Assembly: GCA_016190585.1 (NCBI GenBank)
Contig: JACPQH010000061.1
Coordinates: 1 to 48,454, forward strand
DNA: 48,454 nucleotides
Origin: Chloroflexota bacterium
GTDB lineage: Bacteria > Chloroflexota > Dehalococcoidia > Dehalococcoidales > RBG-16-60-22
Direction: 5' to 3'
Shown here: piece after piece, positions 8,873-16,466 of the stretch
Layout: every line of letters begins with the position of its first letter
How positions within the stretch are numbered: the stretch's first letter is position 1
Notes under the pieces: model-generated
Seen by the model: only the letters and a program-made list of their open reading frames with translations
What the model was told of the DNA's origin: nothing
Databases searched by the model: none
Made by a program: the position numbers and the translations under genes

Positions 8873-10024
8873 TCAGGTTTTCAGGATGACCACGGAGCAG
8901 GCCCCGTTCAGGCCGGCTACCGTACCGCCGGATACATGCCCCAGGGCTGCCGTGGCGCCGGGCACCTGACGCTCGCCCGCCTCGCCCCGCAGGTGCCAGG
9001 TAAGCTCGCATATCTGCGCCACGCCGGTCGCGCCGACCGGGTGTCCTTTGGAGAGCAGTCCGCCGCTGGGGTTGACGGGGAACTTGCCGCCCAGGCTCCA
9101 TTTGCCCTCTTCGAGATGATGGCAGTACTCGCCGCGCTCGCAGAAGCCCAGGCTTTCGCAGCGTGTCACCTCGGCGATGGTAAAGCAGTCGTGCACCTCG
9201 GCGAAGGCCAGGTCTTCCGGCCCGAGCGCGGCCATCTCGTAGGCCTGCTGCGCCGCCCGCCTTTCCAGGTCGTTAAAGGTCATGTCTTCCTGTTGCAGAT
9301 AGGTCAGCGAGGTCAGGGCTGAGGCCGCCACGTAGACCGGTCTGGTGGTCAGTCTCCGGGCGACCTCCTCGGAGCACAGCACGGCGGCGGCCCCGCCGTC
9401 GGAAATCGGGCACATGTGCAGCGTCCGCAGCGGCTCGGCGATCATGTCCGACTGCTGTATCTCCTGGACGGTGAACTTCTTCTGGAACTGGGAATAGGGG
9501 TCGAGACAGCCGTTGGCGTGGTTCTTGACGGAAACGAGGGCAAGCTGCTCGATTGTCGTGCCGTACTGGGCCATGTGCCGCACCGCCCGGGACGCCCACC
9601 ATCCCGGCGGGTGCAGGCCGGCCAGACCGTTGATGTTCAACCCCTGCCGGGTAAGCGGCGCATGGCCGGCGCCGGTAAGCTTCTCCACCCCCAGGGCCAG
9701 GGCGATATCGTACAGGCCGGAGCCGACGGCCATCCAGGCTTCGCGGAAGGCGCAGGCGCCGCTGGCGCAGGCCGCTTCGGTGCGCGTGATGGGTATCTTG
9801 TGTATGCCGACGTCCTTGAGTATCTCCTGTCCGAGGCAGCTATTGTGCCCGGTAACCCGGTGCTCGGTCAGGTTGCCGACATAGGCGATCTGGATATCGG
9901 CGGGCTGCAGGCCGGCGTCTTTCAGCGCCCGCAGGCTAGCTACAGCACCCAGCTCCTCCACCGTCTTCTCGGGAAACCTCCCGAATACGGTCATCCCCAC
10001 CCCGGCGACAACGACTTTCCTCAT
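8873..10024 (-). CDS. Thiolase family protein (SCP-x/acetyl-CoA acetyltransferase type)
   Basis: A 383-residue protein of the thiolase fold. The acylated cysteine is Cys 86 in TEAACASGACAF; the two histidine motifs appear as VHDCFTIAE and GGLLSKGHPVGATG. The SCP-x/lipid-transfer subgroup is indicated by the HDCFT motif and by the OB-fold/Zn-ribbon protein encoded just upstream, with which such thiolases usually form a complex. Expected chemistry is thiolytic cleavage or Claisen condensation of a 3-oxoacyl-CoA, as in degradation of branched or aromatic-derived acids. The start at ATG 10024 lies inside the upstream gene's 3' end (89-base overlap), implying coupled translation. Confidence 0.9.
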   Translation of the reverse strand: MRKVVVAGVGMTVFGRFPEKTVEELGAVASLRALKDAGLQPADIQIAYVGNLTEHRVTGHNSCLGQEILKDVGIHKIPITRTEAACASGACAFREAWMAVGSGLYDIALALGVEKLTGAGHAPLTRQGLNINGLAGLHPPGWWASRAVRHMAQYGTTIEQLALVSVKNHANGCLDPYSQFQKKFTVQEIQQSDMIAEPLRTLHMCPISDGGAAAVLCSEEVARRLTTRPVYVAASALTSLTYLQQEDMTFNDLERRAAQQAYEMAALGPEDLAFAEVHDCFTIAEVTRCESLGFCERGEYCHHLEEGKWSLGGKFPVNPSGGLLSKGHPVGATGVAQICELTWHLRGEAGERQVPGATAALGHVSGGTVAGLNGACSVVILKT

Positions 10025-10514
10025 GGCCGGATACCTCTTTTATTTCTATTGCTGCCTTGCCGGCAGCGGTTTCCGCCGCCGGTTTGAAGAAATACCCGAT
10101 GACGGGATTGCCCGTTTTGTCCTGGCCCACGGTCTCGACGCCGATCTCCATCAAAAGGTCTACCCGCAGGAGGTCGGGTTCCCATTCCTTCAAGCGGGCC
10201 AGCACCCTGACACCCTCCGGCAGGTCGATGTAGCCGAAGGCGTAGGGTACAGTGAAGCCGGGGGGCGCCAGGAACTCCCGCCGGGTGATGCTGTAGGAGT
10301 ACAGCCGGCCCTGCCGGCTCAGGGGTACCTCCCGCAGGGTATCATCCCGGAAGCACGTCGTGCAGATGAACCTTTGCGGGAAGTAGACATTCCCGCAGGC
10401 CTCACATTTGTTACCCAAAAGGTAATAGCTCCCGTCCGTCCCCTCCGGGATTTTGAGCACCCGTTTGTCGAATGAGACGGGCTTCCCGGCCGGGTCTTTT
10501 ACGTCCTGCGTCAT
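9936..10514 (-). CDS. Zn-ribbon/OB-fold acyl-CoA-associated protein (DUF35 family)
   Basis: A 192-residue protein. ATG 10514 is chosen because GGAGGGG lies six bases upstream; a GTG six bases earlier directly abuts that site. A four-cysteine zinc ribbon (CEACG ... CTTC, residues about 38-54) is followed by an OB-fold segment (GRLYSYSITRREFLAPPGFTVPYAFGYIDLPEG). Proteins of this kind partner SCP-x thiolases and hydroxymethylglutaryl-CoA-synthase-like enzymes and are thought to help acyl-CoA binding. The last 30 residues are Arg/Gly-rich, fall in the overlap with the thiolase gene, and resemble no conserved part of the family. Confidence 0.85.
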   Translation of the reverse strand: MTQDVKDPAGKPVSFDKRVLKIPEGTDGSYYLLGNKCEACGNVYFPQRFICTTCFRDDTLREVPLSRQGRLYSYSITRREFLAPPGFTVPYAFGYIDLPEGVRVLARLKEWEPDLLRVDLLMEIGVETVGQDKTGNPVIGYFFKPAAETAAGKAAIEIKEVSGHEESRCRRGGDDRIREVSREDGGGAGCCS

Positions 10515-10551
10515 AACCACCCCCTCCGGGGTCGCTTCATTAATGCGCGCC

Positions 10552-11010
10552 CTATTTTTTCAGCGACTGCCCTTCTTCCACGGTCGTCGGGAACTTCACG
10601 GCGTCTTCCAGCAGCCACTTCTCGTAGTGGGTGCGGGGCATGATGACCGCGAAGTGACGGAAGGGAACATCGGATATAACCTTGAACCGGGCGTAGGTGC
10701 CCTTCAGTATCATATAGCTGTCGCCCTCGCTCAGGACCACCGTCCTTACCCTGGAGTGCGACGGCGGGAGGGAATAGGTAACCTCGGCCTTGCCGGAGAT
10801 GACCAGCTGGGCCTCGTCATGATGGAAGGCCCACCTCATCTCCGTTCCGGGCAGAAAGTCTTCCAGGCCGATGGTCCCGGCGGGGTCGGCGACCAGCCGG
10901 CGGATCCTGATCTTTTCCTTCTCGCCCACCAGCGGGCTGCCCAGCTCGATAACCGGCATCTTGTCCATCTCGGCGACCGCGGTCTGAAGGGGTGTCTTGC
11001 TGATGATCAT
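10552..11010 (-). CDS. Cupin-domain protein
   Basis: A 152-residue protein with AAGGAGGT before ATG 11010. The central part has the small beta-barrel layout of cupins: a GTEMRWAFHHDEAQLVISGKAEV segment (first cupin motif with two His and an acidic residue) and LSEGDSYMILKGTYARFKV (second motif), where the usual metal His is not obvious. It probably binds a small acid or acts as an accessory enzyme or regulator in the same minus-strand unit as the OB-fold and thiolase genes, 37 bases downstream. Substrate and reaction are unknown. Confidence 0.7.
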   Translation of the reverse strand: MIISKTPLQTAVAEMDKMPVIELGSPLVGEKEKIRIRRLVADPAGTIGLEDFLPGTEMRWAFHHDEAQLVISGKAEVTYSLPPSHSRVRTVVLSEGDSYMILKGTYARFKVISDVPFRHFAVIMPRTHYEKWLLEDAVKFPTTVEEGQSLKK

Positions 11011-11146
11011 CGTTGACCTCCTTATCTAATCTGAGATCCCTCCTGGTCAGGTGAAATCCCGGACAATAACCCGGCGAGGTCGGCGAAAACCGGCGAAATT
11101 TGACTTGGAGTTAATATTAGCAGATAAAATTTACCACCGCAACCGG

Positions 11147-11175
11147 TTGACAAAACCCGGCGTCATTACTAGACT
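11147..11175 (+). promoter_or_regulatory. Sigma-70 promoter of the amidohydrolase gene
   Basis: A perfect TTGACA (11147-11152), 17-base spacer and TAGACT (11170-11175, 4 of 6). Transcription would begin near 11182, giving a leader of about 37 bases with AAAGGAGGG at 11205-11213. Confidence 0.65.
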
Positions 11176-11218
11176 TGGTATCGTCCCGCTATAAAGACCC
11201 GGCCAAAGGAGGGCAGAT

Positions 11219-12151
11219 GTGAGCCAGGACTATTTCATCGTGGACTGCCATGTACACCTCTACCGCACCGAGCGCCAGGGCTGGATGGGGCGCGCCATCA
11301 ACAACCGTTTCGATAAAGGGGGCACGCTGGAGCAGCTTTTACGCTACATGGACGAGGGCGGCGTCGCCCAGAGCTGGGTCATCAACGCCTGGCCGACCAA
11401 GGGGCTTATCCAGGCGGGCGAAGCCCGGATACCGAAAGAGCTAAAGGGCAGCGCGCTCGAGGAAGCCCGGCAGCAGGTCAGCGACGACGTCAAGGCCCGG
11501 CTGGAGCGCGCTAACGAATGGCTTTGCTCGACGGCTGCCCTGGCCCCGGGACGGGTAGCGCCGTTCATCGGGCTCGATCCCTACTGGGGCGCGGACTGGA
11601 TGGTCCGTGAGATTGAAGACAAGCACCGGAAAGGGGCGAAGGGTGTCAAGCTCATACCGACCTGGGGCGAGTTCTACCCCAACGACCGCGCCATGTGGCC
11701 GGCGTACGCCCGGATGGTGGAGCTGGGCATGGTTATCCTGAGCCACTGCGGCGGCTCGTCGACCCTTTTCAAGGTTGCCTTTACCGACTGCGCCCTGCCC
11801 AAGTTCTGGGACGAGCCGCTCCGGGAGTTCCCCAAACTGAACGTGGTGCTGGCCCACACCGGCTACTACCGCTCGCTTGGCTACGGCACCGTGGAGCACC
11901 GGGAAAAGCTGGAGCTGACAAAGAAGTACCCCAACGTCTACTTCGACCTTTCCCAGAACAACGAGTTCGGTTACGGCCAGTTCCAGGAGAACATGGTCCG
12001 CGCGCTCGGTGTGGAGAAGGTGGTCTGGGCTTCGGACTGGCACGCCCACCGCGCCCTTATGGGGCTCGAAGGCCTGAAAAAAGCGAATCTTAGCGAGGCC
12101 GAGAAGCGGCTGGTGCTGGGCGAGAACGCCCGCCGCCTGGTAAAAGCCTAG
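11219..12151 (+). CDS. Amidohydrolase family 2 (TIM-barrel metal-dependent hydrolase)
   Basis: A 310-residue cytosolic protein starting at GTG 11219; the overlapping ATG two bases earlier runs straight into TGA and cannot be the start. Metal-binding motifs of the family are in order: DCHVHLY near residue 9 (HxH), KGAKGVKLIPTWGEF mid-protein, ILSHCGG and LAHTGYY (His ligands), and ASDWHAHR near 275 (the Asp). Members decarboxylate or hydrolyse cyclic and aromatic acids (the ACMSD/LigW group) with a Zn or Mn ion. The adjoining 12168 gene is 16 bases downstream and likely co-transcribed. Confidence 0.85.
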   Translation: MSQDYFIVDCHVHLYRTERQGWMGRAINNRFDKGGTLEQLLRYMDEGGVAQSWVINAWPTKGLIQAGEARIPKELKGSALEEARQQVSDDVKARLERANEWLCSTAALAPGRVAPFIGLDPYWGADWMVREIEDKHRKGAKGVKLIPTWGEFYPNDRAMWPAYARMVELGMVILSHCGGSSTLFKVAFTDCALPKFWDEPLREFPKLNVVLAHTGYYRSLGYGTVEHREKLELTKKYPNVYFDLSQNNEFGYGQFQENMVRALGVEKVVWASDWHAHRALMGLEGLKKANLSEAEKRLVLGENARRLVKA

Positions 12152-12167
12152 CGGAGCGAGGAAAGAT

Positions 12168-12611
12168 ATGAAATCACCGCAGGAGCTCCATGATATCGCC
12201 GTCCAGAAGATTGCCGGTGACCTGTTTACCTTCCCCGGCGCCGAGTTCACCCCGGGTTTCTTTCACCCCGCCTGGATAACCTACACCAATGTCCCCGCCC
12301 GTCAGATGCCCGTCGAGCACAAGTGGGAGGGCAAGATCTACCCGGACCTCGTTATCGCGGACACGGCGCGGGGCAACGTCCCCGTGGTCATCGGCGAGGT
12401 CGAGACGCGGGAAAGCCTGAACTTGGAGGAGTCCATCCAGATGAAGTGGCGGCCGGACATGGACGAGTGCGCCATCCTGTACGTTTTCGTCCCCGAGGGC
12501 TGCGGCCGCGACGCCGCGGTCATGGTGCTGGACGCCAGGGTGATCTTCCCCACCGCTCTCTTTACCTATGGGTTTGATGACGCCGGCAACCTGCGCCTGA
12601 CGCCGGTATAG
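12168..12611 (+). CDS. Conserved hypothetical protein, possible PD-(D/E)XK nuclease-like fold
   Basis: A 147-residue protein with a GAGGAAAG ribosome site. I do not recognise a named family. KIYPDLVIAD followed about 10 residues later by PVVIGEVETRESLNLEE resembles the D...(D/E)xK core of restriction-endonuclease-like proteins (compare the general form PDLVV...IVIEVKT), but the catalytic Lys is Thr here (EVET). The rest is soluble with no membrane segment. It follows the amidohydrolase closely, which gives no hint of nuclease work. The fold assignment is tentative; reality as a gene is supported by the ribosome site and tight spacing. Confidence 0.55.
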   Translation: MKSPQELHDIAVQKIAGDLFTFPGAEFTPGFFHPAWITYTNVPARQMPVEHKWEGKIYPDLVIADTARGNVPVVIGEVETRESLNLEESIQMKWRPDMDECAILYVFVPEGCGRDAAVMVLDARVIFPTALFTYGFDDAGNLRLTPV

Positions 12612-12696
12612 TATCGAGCACATCGCTACGTCCGGAACGCAATGCGGGACCCGCGACTATTCGGTTGTGAACGGTTTCCTCAATTAACCGTTGTGT

Positions 12697-12775
12697 CTTC
12701 CTGAGGATACGAAGTACCCCAAGGGTCCGGATTTCCGGGATCAGGCGGATGCTTTCGCTGCGCTCAGTATGACAT
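12697..12775. repeat. Dispersed intergenic repeat (copy A) within a 376-base gene-free stretch
   Basis: The stretch 12612-12987 has no convincing gene. On the minus strand 12775-12697 reads GTCATACTGAGCGCAGCG and onward, the type of short dispersed element whose false translation gives CHTERSES-like peptides. A related copy in the opposite orientation starts at 44514. A 7-base inverted repeat (12670-12676 with 12686-12692) lies just before it and may weakly terminate the upstream operon. The rest of the stretch shows only a -10 box near 12963. Confidence 0.6.
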
Positions 12776-12962
12776 TTTACAGACAGCCTTTTAGGGGGAT
12801 TGGTTTGGAATCGACCTAAAACGTCTATTTTCGTAGTGGTGAACATCTAGTTAGCGTTATCCAGAACTCTGGCGTTAGCCTCCGTCTCGCGAATAGGAAA
12901 TTCCGGGGGGATCCGCCGCGAATTAGGTAAACCTACGTATCCCTCGGGCTTTTGGGGCATTA

Positions 12963-12968
12963 TATAAT
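12963..12968 (+). promoter_or_regulatory. -10 box of the ferritin-like/rhodanese operon
   Basis: A perfect TATAAT at 12963-12968 puts transcription start near 12975, immediately before the GCAGGAGG ribosome site at 12976-12983. No -35 matching TTGACA is found at 16-18 bases, which leaves room for activator control or an alternative sigma factor. Confidence 0.45.
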
Positions 12969-12987
12969 TTCATTAGCAGGAGGTTCT

Positions 12988-13518
12988 ATGACCCAGGAAA
13001 AGATCGTCCGGGCGCTCGAGACGGCGCTGCGCATGGAGATCGACGGCAAGGACTTCTACCTGAAGATGGCGTCGCTGCGCCATGGCTCGCCGGGGCAGGA
13101 GCTTTTCGAGGCCCTGTCCGCCGAGGAAGACCTGCATATCCTGGCCTTCACGCAAATCTACGAGTCCATCAGGAAAAGGAAGGAGTGGCCCACGCTCGAT
13201 TTTCGGCCCGAAGGCGGCGGCCATGCCCTGCGCTCCCTGTTTGCCCGGGCGGCCGAGTCCCTGCCCGCGGGTGCTAAAGGAACGCCGTCCGAACTCGAAG
13301 ATATCCAGACGGCGGTGCGCATGGAGAGCGATTCCTATGATTTTTACGAGCACCAGGCGAAACACGCCGCCGCTGACGAGGAGAGGAACTTCTTCCGCGC
13401 CCTGGCCGCCCAGGAACGGCAGCACCAGCTCGTCTTGCTCGACCTGTACGAGTTCCTGAAGGACCCCGCCGCCTGGTTCGTAGCTCACGAGCGACCTTCC
13501 CTGGATGCCGGAATCTGA
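12988..13518 (+). CDS. Ferritin-like di-iron protein (rubrerythrin-type), first of three
   Basis: A 176-residue protein beginning at ATG 12988, five bases after AGGAGG; an upstream TTG in frame lies before the -10 box and is rejected. Two similar halves each give a Glu-bearing helix and an ExxH helix: Glu 17 (ALRMEIDGKDFY) with Glu 47/His 50, and Glu 113 (AVRMESDSYDFY) with Glu 143/His 146. That is the complete ligand set of a rubrerythrin-type di-iron four-helix bundle, joined by a linker of about 40 residues. The rubredoxin domain of classical rubrerythrin is absent. It probably reduces peroxide or handles oxygen or iron. It heads a nine-gene operon. Confidence 0.8.
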   Translation: MTQEKIVRALETALRMEIDGKDFYLKMASLRHGSPGQELFEALSAEEDLHILAFTQIYESIRKRKEWPTLDFRPEGGGHALRSLFARAAESLPAGAKGTPSELEDIQTAVRMESDSYDFYEHQAKHAAADEERNFFRALAAQERQHQLVLLDLYEFLKDPAAWFVAHERPSLDAGI

Positions 13519-13532
13519 CAGGGAGTAAATAG

Positions 13533-13781
13533 ATGTTTCAGACGCCCCTGGCCGCGCAGGTCATCTTTGTCCTGGGTATCCTGAACCTGGCATTGGCCTT
13601 GCTCATCGTCGTGTCATGCCGCTGCATCCCTGTCTGGCGGCTTACCCGGCGCCTGAACCTGATGAACAAGCCGTCCTACAAGTCGTTCTACAAGTACCAC
13701 TGCTACCTGTGGTGGGTGTTCTGGCCGTCAGTTACCGTCCACGTTATATTCGCGGTAGGCCGGCTCGGCTTCCCGTTCTGA
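13533..13781 (+). CDS. Small membrane protein with two transmembrane segments
   Basis: An 82-residue protein starting 14 bases after the previous gene, with CAGGGAGTAAATAG upstream. Hydrophobic segments lie at about 9-29 and 58-77, joined by a basic loop (CRCIPVWRLTRRL). Cys 29 and Cys 31 lie at the membrane edge, and His 56 and His 70 flank the second segment, 14 residues apart, a spacing that could hold haem or a metal, though this is only a guess. No known family is recognised. Its place inside a redox-stress operon suggests a membrane anchor or electron carrier for its neighbours. Confidence 0.65.
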   Translation: MFQTPLAAQVIFVLGILNLALALLIVVSCRCIPVWRLTRRLNLMNKPSYKSFYKYHCYLWWVFWPSVTVHVIFAVGRLGFPF

Positions 13782-13789
13782 ACGAGGCG

Positions 13790-15160
13790 ATGGTGATTTT
13801 CGAGCGCATCAAATCGGCGGGCATCGCGCACAACTCCTACCTCATCGGCGCGGGAGGCGCGGCCGCGGTTATCGACCCGCGCCGGGACTGCCAGGTCTAT
13901 CTCGAAATCGCCCGGCAAAAAGAGCTGAAAATCCGGTTTGTCCTGGAAACACACCGTAACGAGGACTACCTCATCGGCTCGGGTGAGCTAAGCGACCTGA
14001 CCGGCGTGGCCGTCTACCACGGCCCCCGCGACGACTGGGGTTACGGGAGCACCCTTAAAGGCGGGGAGGAATTTCACCTGGGCAAGCTGCGGGTCACCGC
14101 CCTGCCCACGCCCGGGCACACGCCGGAAAGCCTGACCTACGCCGTAACCGACCTGTCTTCCGGCGAGGCAACGGTCGCGGTGTTCAGCGGCGACGCGCTT
14201 TTCGTGGGGGATACCGGGCGCGTCGACCTGTTCGGCGCCGGGGAAGCCCCCCGGCTGGCGGATAGCCTGTGGCACAGTCTGACGGAGAAGATACTGCCCC
14301 TGGGCGACGGCGCCATTCTGTTCCCGGCCCACGGCGCCGGCTCGCTGTGCGGCGTGAAGATTGCCGACCGTGACGACAGCACGCTGGGACTGGAGAAAGC
14401 GCAGAACCCGGTTCTGAGCATGAGCCAGGAAGAGTTCATCAGGCACAAGCTCGGCGAGCACGCGGTGCGGCCGCCCTACTTCGCCCGGATGCATGAGTAC
14501 AACACGGCGGGGCCGCCCCGGCTGGGGCGCCTGCCGTCCCCCGCCGCCCTCAAGCCCGGCGACTTCCGGGAACGGATGGACTCAGGAGCGCTGCTTATCG
14601 ATACCAGGGAGCCTTCGGCCTTTGGCGCTCACATCCCGGGAGCTTACAGCATCTGGCTGGACGGCCTGCCGCAGTTCGCCGGCTGGGTGCTGCCCTACGA
14701 CCGGCCGCTGCTCCTGGTGCTGGAGAGCCCCGAGCACCTCGACAGCGCGCTGCGCTACCTGGTCCGGATTGGCTACGACAACATCGCCGGCTACCTCAAA
14801 GGCGGCCTCGAAGGGTGGTACAACGCCGGCTACCCCCTGGACACGCTTCACCTGCTCTCCGTCTATGAGCTTAAACGGATGCTTGACCGCGGCGAGGCGC
14901 TGTTCCTGCTCGATGTGCGGTCGGCGGGCGAGTTCACCTCCAGCCGGATTGACGGGGCGGTCAATATCTACGTGGGACACCTCCGGGACCGGCTGGCGGA
15001 GGTGCCGGGAGACCGGCCGGTGGTCGTCTACTGCAACGTGGGCCGGCGCGCCAGCCTGGCGTCAAGCCTGCTCCTCAAAGCCGGGTACGGGCCGGTGTAC
15101 AACGTCCTGGGCAGCATGACGGCCTGGGAGGCCGCTGGCTTCCCGGTACAAAGGGGATGA
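13790..15160 (+). CDS. Metallo-beta-lactamase / double rhodanese protein (CstB-like persulfide dioxygenase-sulfurtransferase)
   Basis: About 456 residues; ATG 13790 or GTG 13793 (better spaced from GAGG) is the start, since the frame before it overlaps the membrane-protein gene. Residues 1-235 are a metallo-beta-lactamase domain of the ETHE1/persulfide dioxygenase type. The usual THxHxDH is THRNEDY (His 55, Asn 57, Asp 59, Tyr 60), but His 55, His 110 (PTPGHT) and Asp 134 (FSGDALFVGDTGR), the mononuclear iron ligands of ETHE1, are kept, as is HGAGSLCG. A first rhodanese domain (about 255-350) has no catalytic Cys. A second (about 355-456) has Cys 415 in YCNVGRRAS. Likely role: oxidation and transfer of sulfane sulfur. 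Confidence 0.85.
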   Translation: MVIFERIKSAGIAHNSYLIGAGGAAAVIDPRRDCQVYLEIARQKELKIRFVLETHRNEDYLIGSGELSDLTGVAVYHGPRDDWGYGSTLKGGEEFHLGKLRVTALPTPGHTPESLTYAVTDLSSGEATVAVFSGDALFVGDTGRVDLFGAGEAPRLADSLWHSLTEKILPLGDGAILFPAHGAGSLCGVKIADRDDSTLGLEKAQNPVLSMSQEEFIRHKLGEHAVRPPYFARMHEYNTAGPPRLGRLPSPAALKPGDFRERMDSGALLIDTREPSAFGAHIPGAYSIWLDGLPQFAGWVLPYDRPLLLVLESPEHLDSALRYLVRIGYDNIAGYLKGGLEGWYNAGYPLDTLHLLSVYELKRMLDRGEALFLLDVRSAGEFTSSRIDGAVNIYVGHLRDRLAEVPGDRPVVVYCNVGRRASLASSLLLKAGYGPVYNVLGSMTAWEAAGFPVQRG

Positions 15161-15161
15161 A

Positions 15162-15605
15162 ATGGACCTGTTAGCGATAGCCATCGAGATGGAAAAACGG
15201 GGCGCGGCATTCTACGACGTCATGAGCCGCTCGAGTCCCCCGGAGGCCGGTCACGTCTTCCGGCACCTGGTGGAGATGGAGCGCGCCCACATTCAGACGT
15301 TTGAAAATTTGCGCCCTGAGATTGCTGCGGATATCGAGGGAGACCCGGAATTCGTTATGGCCCTGATGGAGAGCATGGTCTTCCCGGAAATAAGCCTGAC
15401 CGGAGAAACGGCCCTGGCGGCCGGGAACTACGAAAAGTCGCTGGAGCTGGCTATTGGCCTCGAAAAAGACTCGATATTGTTCTATTATGAGCTTAAAGGC
15501 CTGCAACCGTCGGGCCTGACCCGCGCTCTGGACAGGATTATCGGCGAGGAGAAGGCCCACCTGAGCCAACTCCTCGAACTGCAGACAGCCGCGAGGAGGC
15601 GCTAA
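15162..15605 (+). CDS. Ferritin-like di-iron protein, second of three
   Basis: A 147-residue soluble helical protein starting one base after the preceding stop. The di-iron ligand pattern is complete: Glu 9 or 11 (AIEMEKRGAAFY), Glu 40/His 43 (EMERAH), Glu 101 (GLEKDSILFYYEL) and Glu 130/His 133 (EEKAH). It is shorter than, and clearly different from, the first ferritin-like protein in the operon, so the two are anciently diverged paralogues rather than a recent duplication. No rubredoxin domain. Expected to bind two irons and act in peroxide or oxygen defence; the electron donor is unknown. Confidence 0.8.
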   Translation: MDLLAIAIEMEKRGAAFYDVMSRSSPPEAGHVFRHLVEMERAHIQTFENLRPEIAADIEGDPEFVMALMESMVFPEISLTGETALAAGNYEKSLELAIGLEKDSILFYYELKGLQPSGLTRALDRIIGEEKAHLSQLLELQTAARRR

Positions 15606-15997
15606 TGAACCAACCTGAGTATATCCTGAAAAACTACCGGACTATCGCCGTGGTGGGCCTGTCTCCGGACCCCTCCCGGCCCAGCTTCGGGGTAGCCAGC
15701 TACATGGCCAGGCACGGCTACCGCATCATCCCGGTGAATCCCCGGGAAAAGGAGATACTGGGACTGCCCTGCTATCCCGACCTCGCCGCCATCCCCGGAG
15801 ATATCGAGGTGGTCGATATCTTCCGCCGCTCGGAGGACGTCGGCCCCATAGTCGATGAGGCGGTCAGGCTCAAGGCCAAGGCGGTCTGGATGCAGCTCGG
15901 CGTCGTCAACGAACCGGCGGCCGTCCGGGCCCGGGAAGCCGGCCTGCTGGTCGTGATGGACCGCTGCATGATGCAGGAGCACGTGCACTTGAGGTAG
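15605..15997 (+). CDS. CoA-binding domain protein (YccU-like)
   Basis: A 130-residue single-domain Rossmann protein of the CoA_binding_2 family. TIAVVGLSPDPSRPSFGVASYM near residues 13-34 is the nucleotide-binding loop, followed by the family's INPR-like VNPRE, SEDVGPIVDEAV, AVWMQLGVVNEPAA and a C-terminal VVMDRCMMQEH. Relatives bind CoA or acyl-CoA; the true role is poorly known, with redox or persulfide links of CoA disulfide suspected. The ATG shares one base with the preceding TAA, so translation is coupled. Confidence 0.85.
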   Translation: MNQPEYILKNYRTIAVVGLSPDPSRPSFGVASYMARHGYRIIPVNPREKEILGLPCYPDLAAIPGDIEVVDIFRRSEDVGPIVDEAVRLKAKAVWMQLGVVNEPAAVRAREAGLLVVMDRCMMQEHVHLR

Positions 15998-16001
15998 CTC
16001 G

Positions 16002-16466
16002 ATGGAAGACGTATTTTCGCTGAACCAGGTGCTGGAAAAGAGCCTCTGGCGAGAGGTGGAGTCACAGCTCCTGTACATCAACCTGCGGATGATAGCCGGG
16101 ACCGCCGCCGCCCGCGAGACATTCCGGGAACTGGTGGACCAGGAGCTGGGGCACCAGACGCTGCTCGAAAGGCACCTGCTCGGTGAGTTGGGAGACTTGC
16201 CCGGCGCCGGTAAGGTCATCGACCTCAAAATCGTCGAGGGACTGAACCAGCCCGAGATAAGGCGGGACATGCCGATGAAGGACATCTTCCTGCTGGCCGC
16301 CCAGCGGGAAAAGCTCGCCCACGAGTTTTACCTGGGCCTGGCCGCCGTCTACCGCGGCGAAGCCAGGCGGCTCCTAGAAGGCCTGGCCGGGCAGGAGCTG
16401 GCCCACAAGCAGAGGCTGGAGCTATTATACAGCGAAACGGCCTTTCCCCAGACCGATGGCGGCTGA
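16002..16466 (+). CDS. Ferritin-like di-iron protein, third of three
   Basis: A 154-residue helical protein. The ligands are Glu 18 or 20 (WREVESQLLY), Glu 48/His 51 (DQELGH), Glu 103 (AAQREKLAHEFY) and Glu 132/His 135 (GQELAH). The gap of four bases to the CoA-binding gene and one-base overlap with the methyltransferase gene show co-expression. Its sequence differs from both other ferritin-like proteins, with a longer linker rich in Asp/Lys/Ile between the two helix pairs. Function by family: peroxide reduction, oxygen scavenging or iron handling. Confidence 0.78.
   Translation: MEDVFSLNQVLEKSLWREVESQLLYINLRMIAGTAAARETFRELVDQELGHQTLLERHLLGELGDLPGAGKVIDLKIVEGLNQPEIRRDMPMKDIFLLAAQREKLAHEFYLGLAAVYRGEARRLLEGLAGQELAHKQRLELLYSETAFPQTDGG

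Noticed and set aside
8112..8969. Plus-strand frame over the DctM remnant and thiolase end
   Set aside because: Asp/Arg/His-rich shadow; the minus strand carries clear DctM and thiolase motifs.
12562..12846. Minus-strand frame of 94 codons containing CHTERSES
   Set aside because: This peptide comes from translating a dispersed repeat; similar false proteins occur widely in databases.
13616..13789. N-terminal extension of the MBL-rhodanese protein
   Set aside because: It lies in a different frame of the membrane-protein gene and is Pro/Leu/Ala-rich without family similarity.
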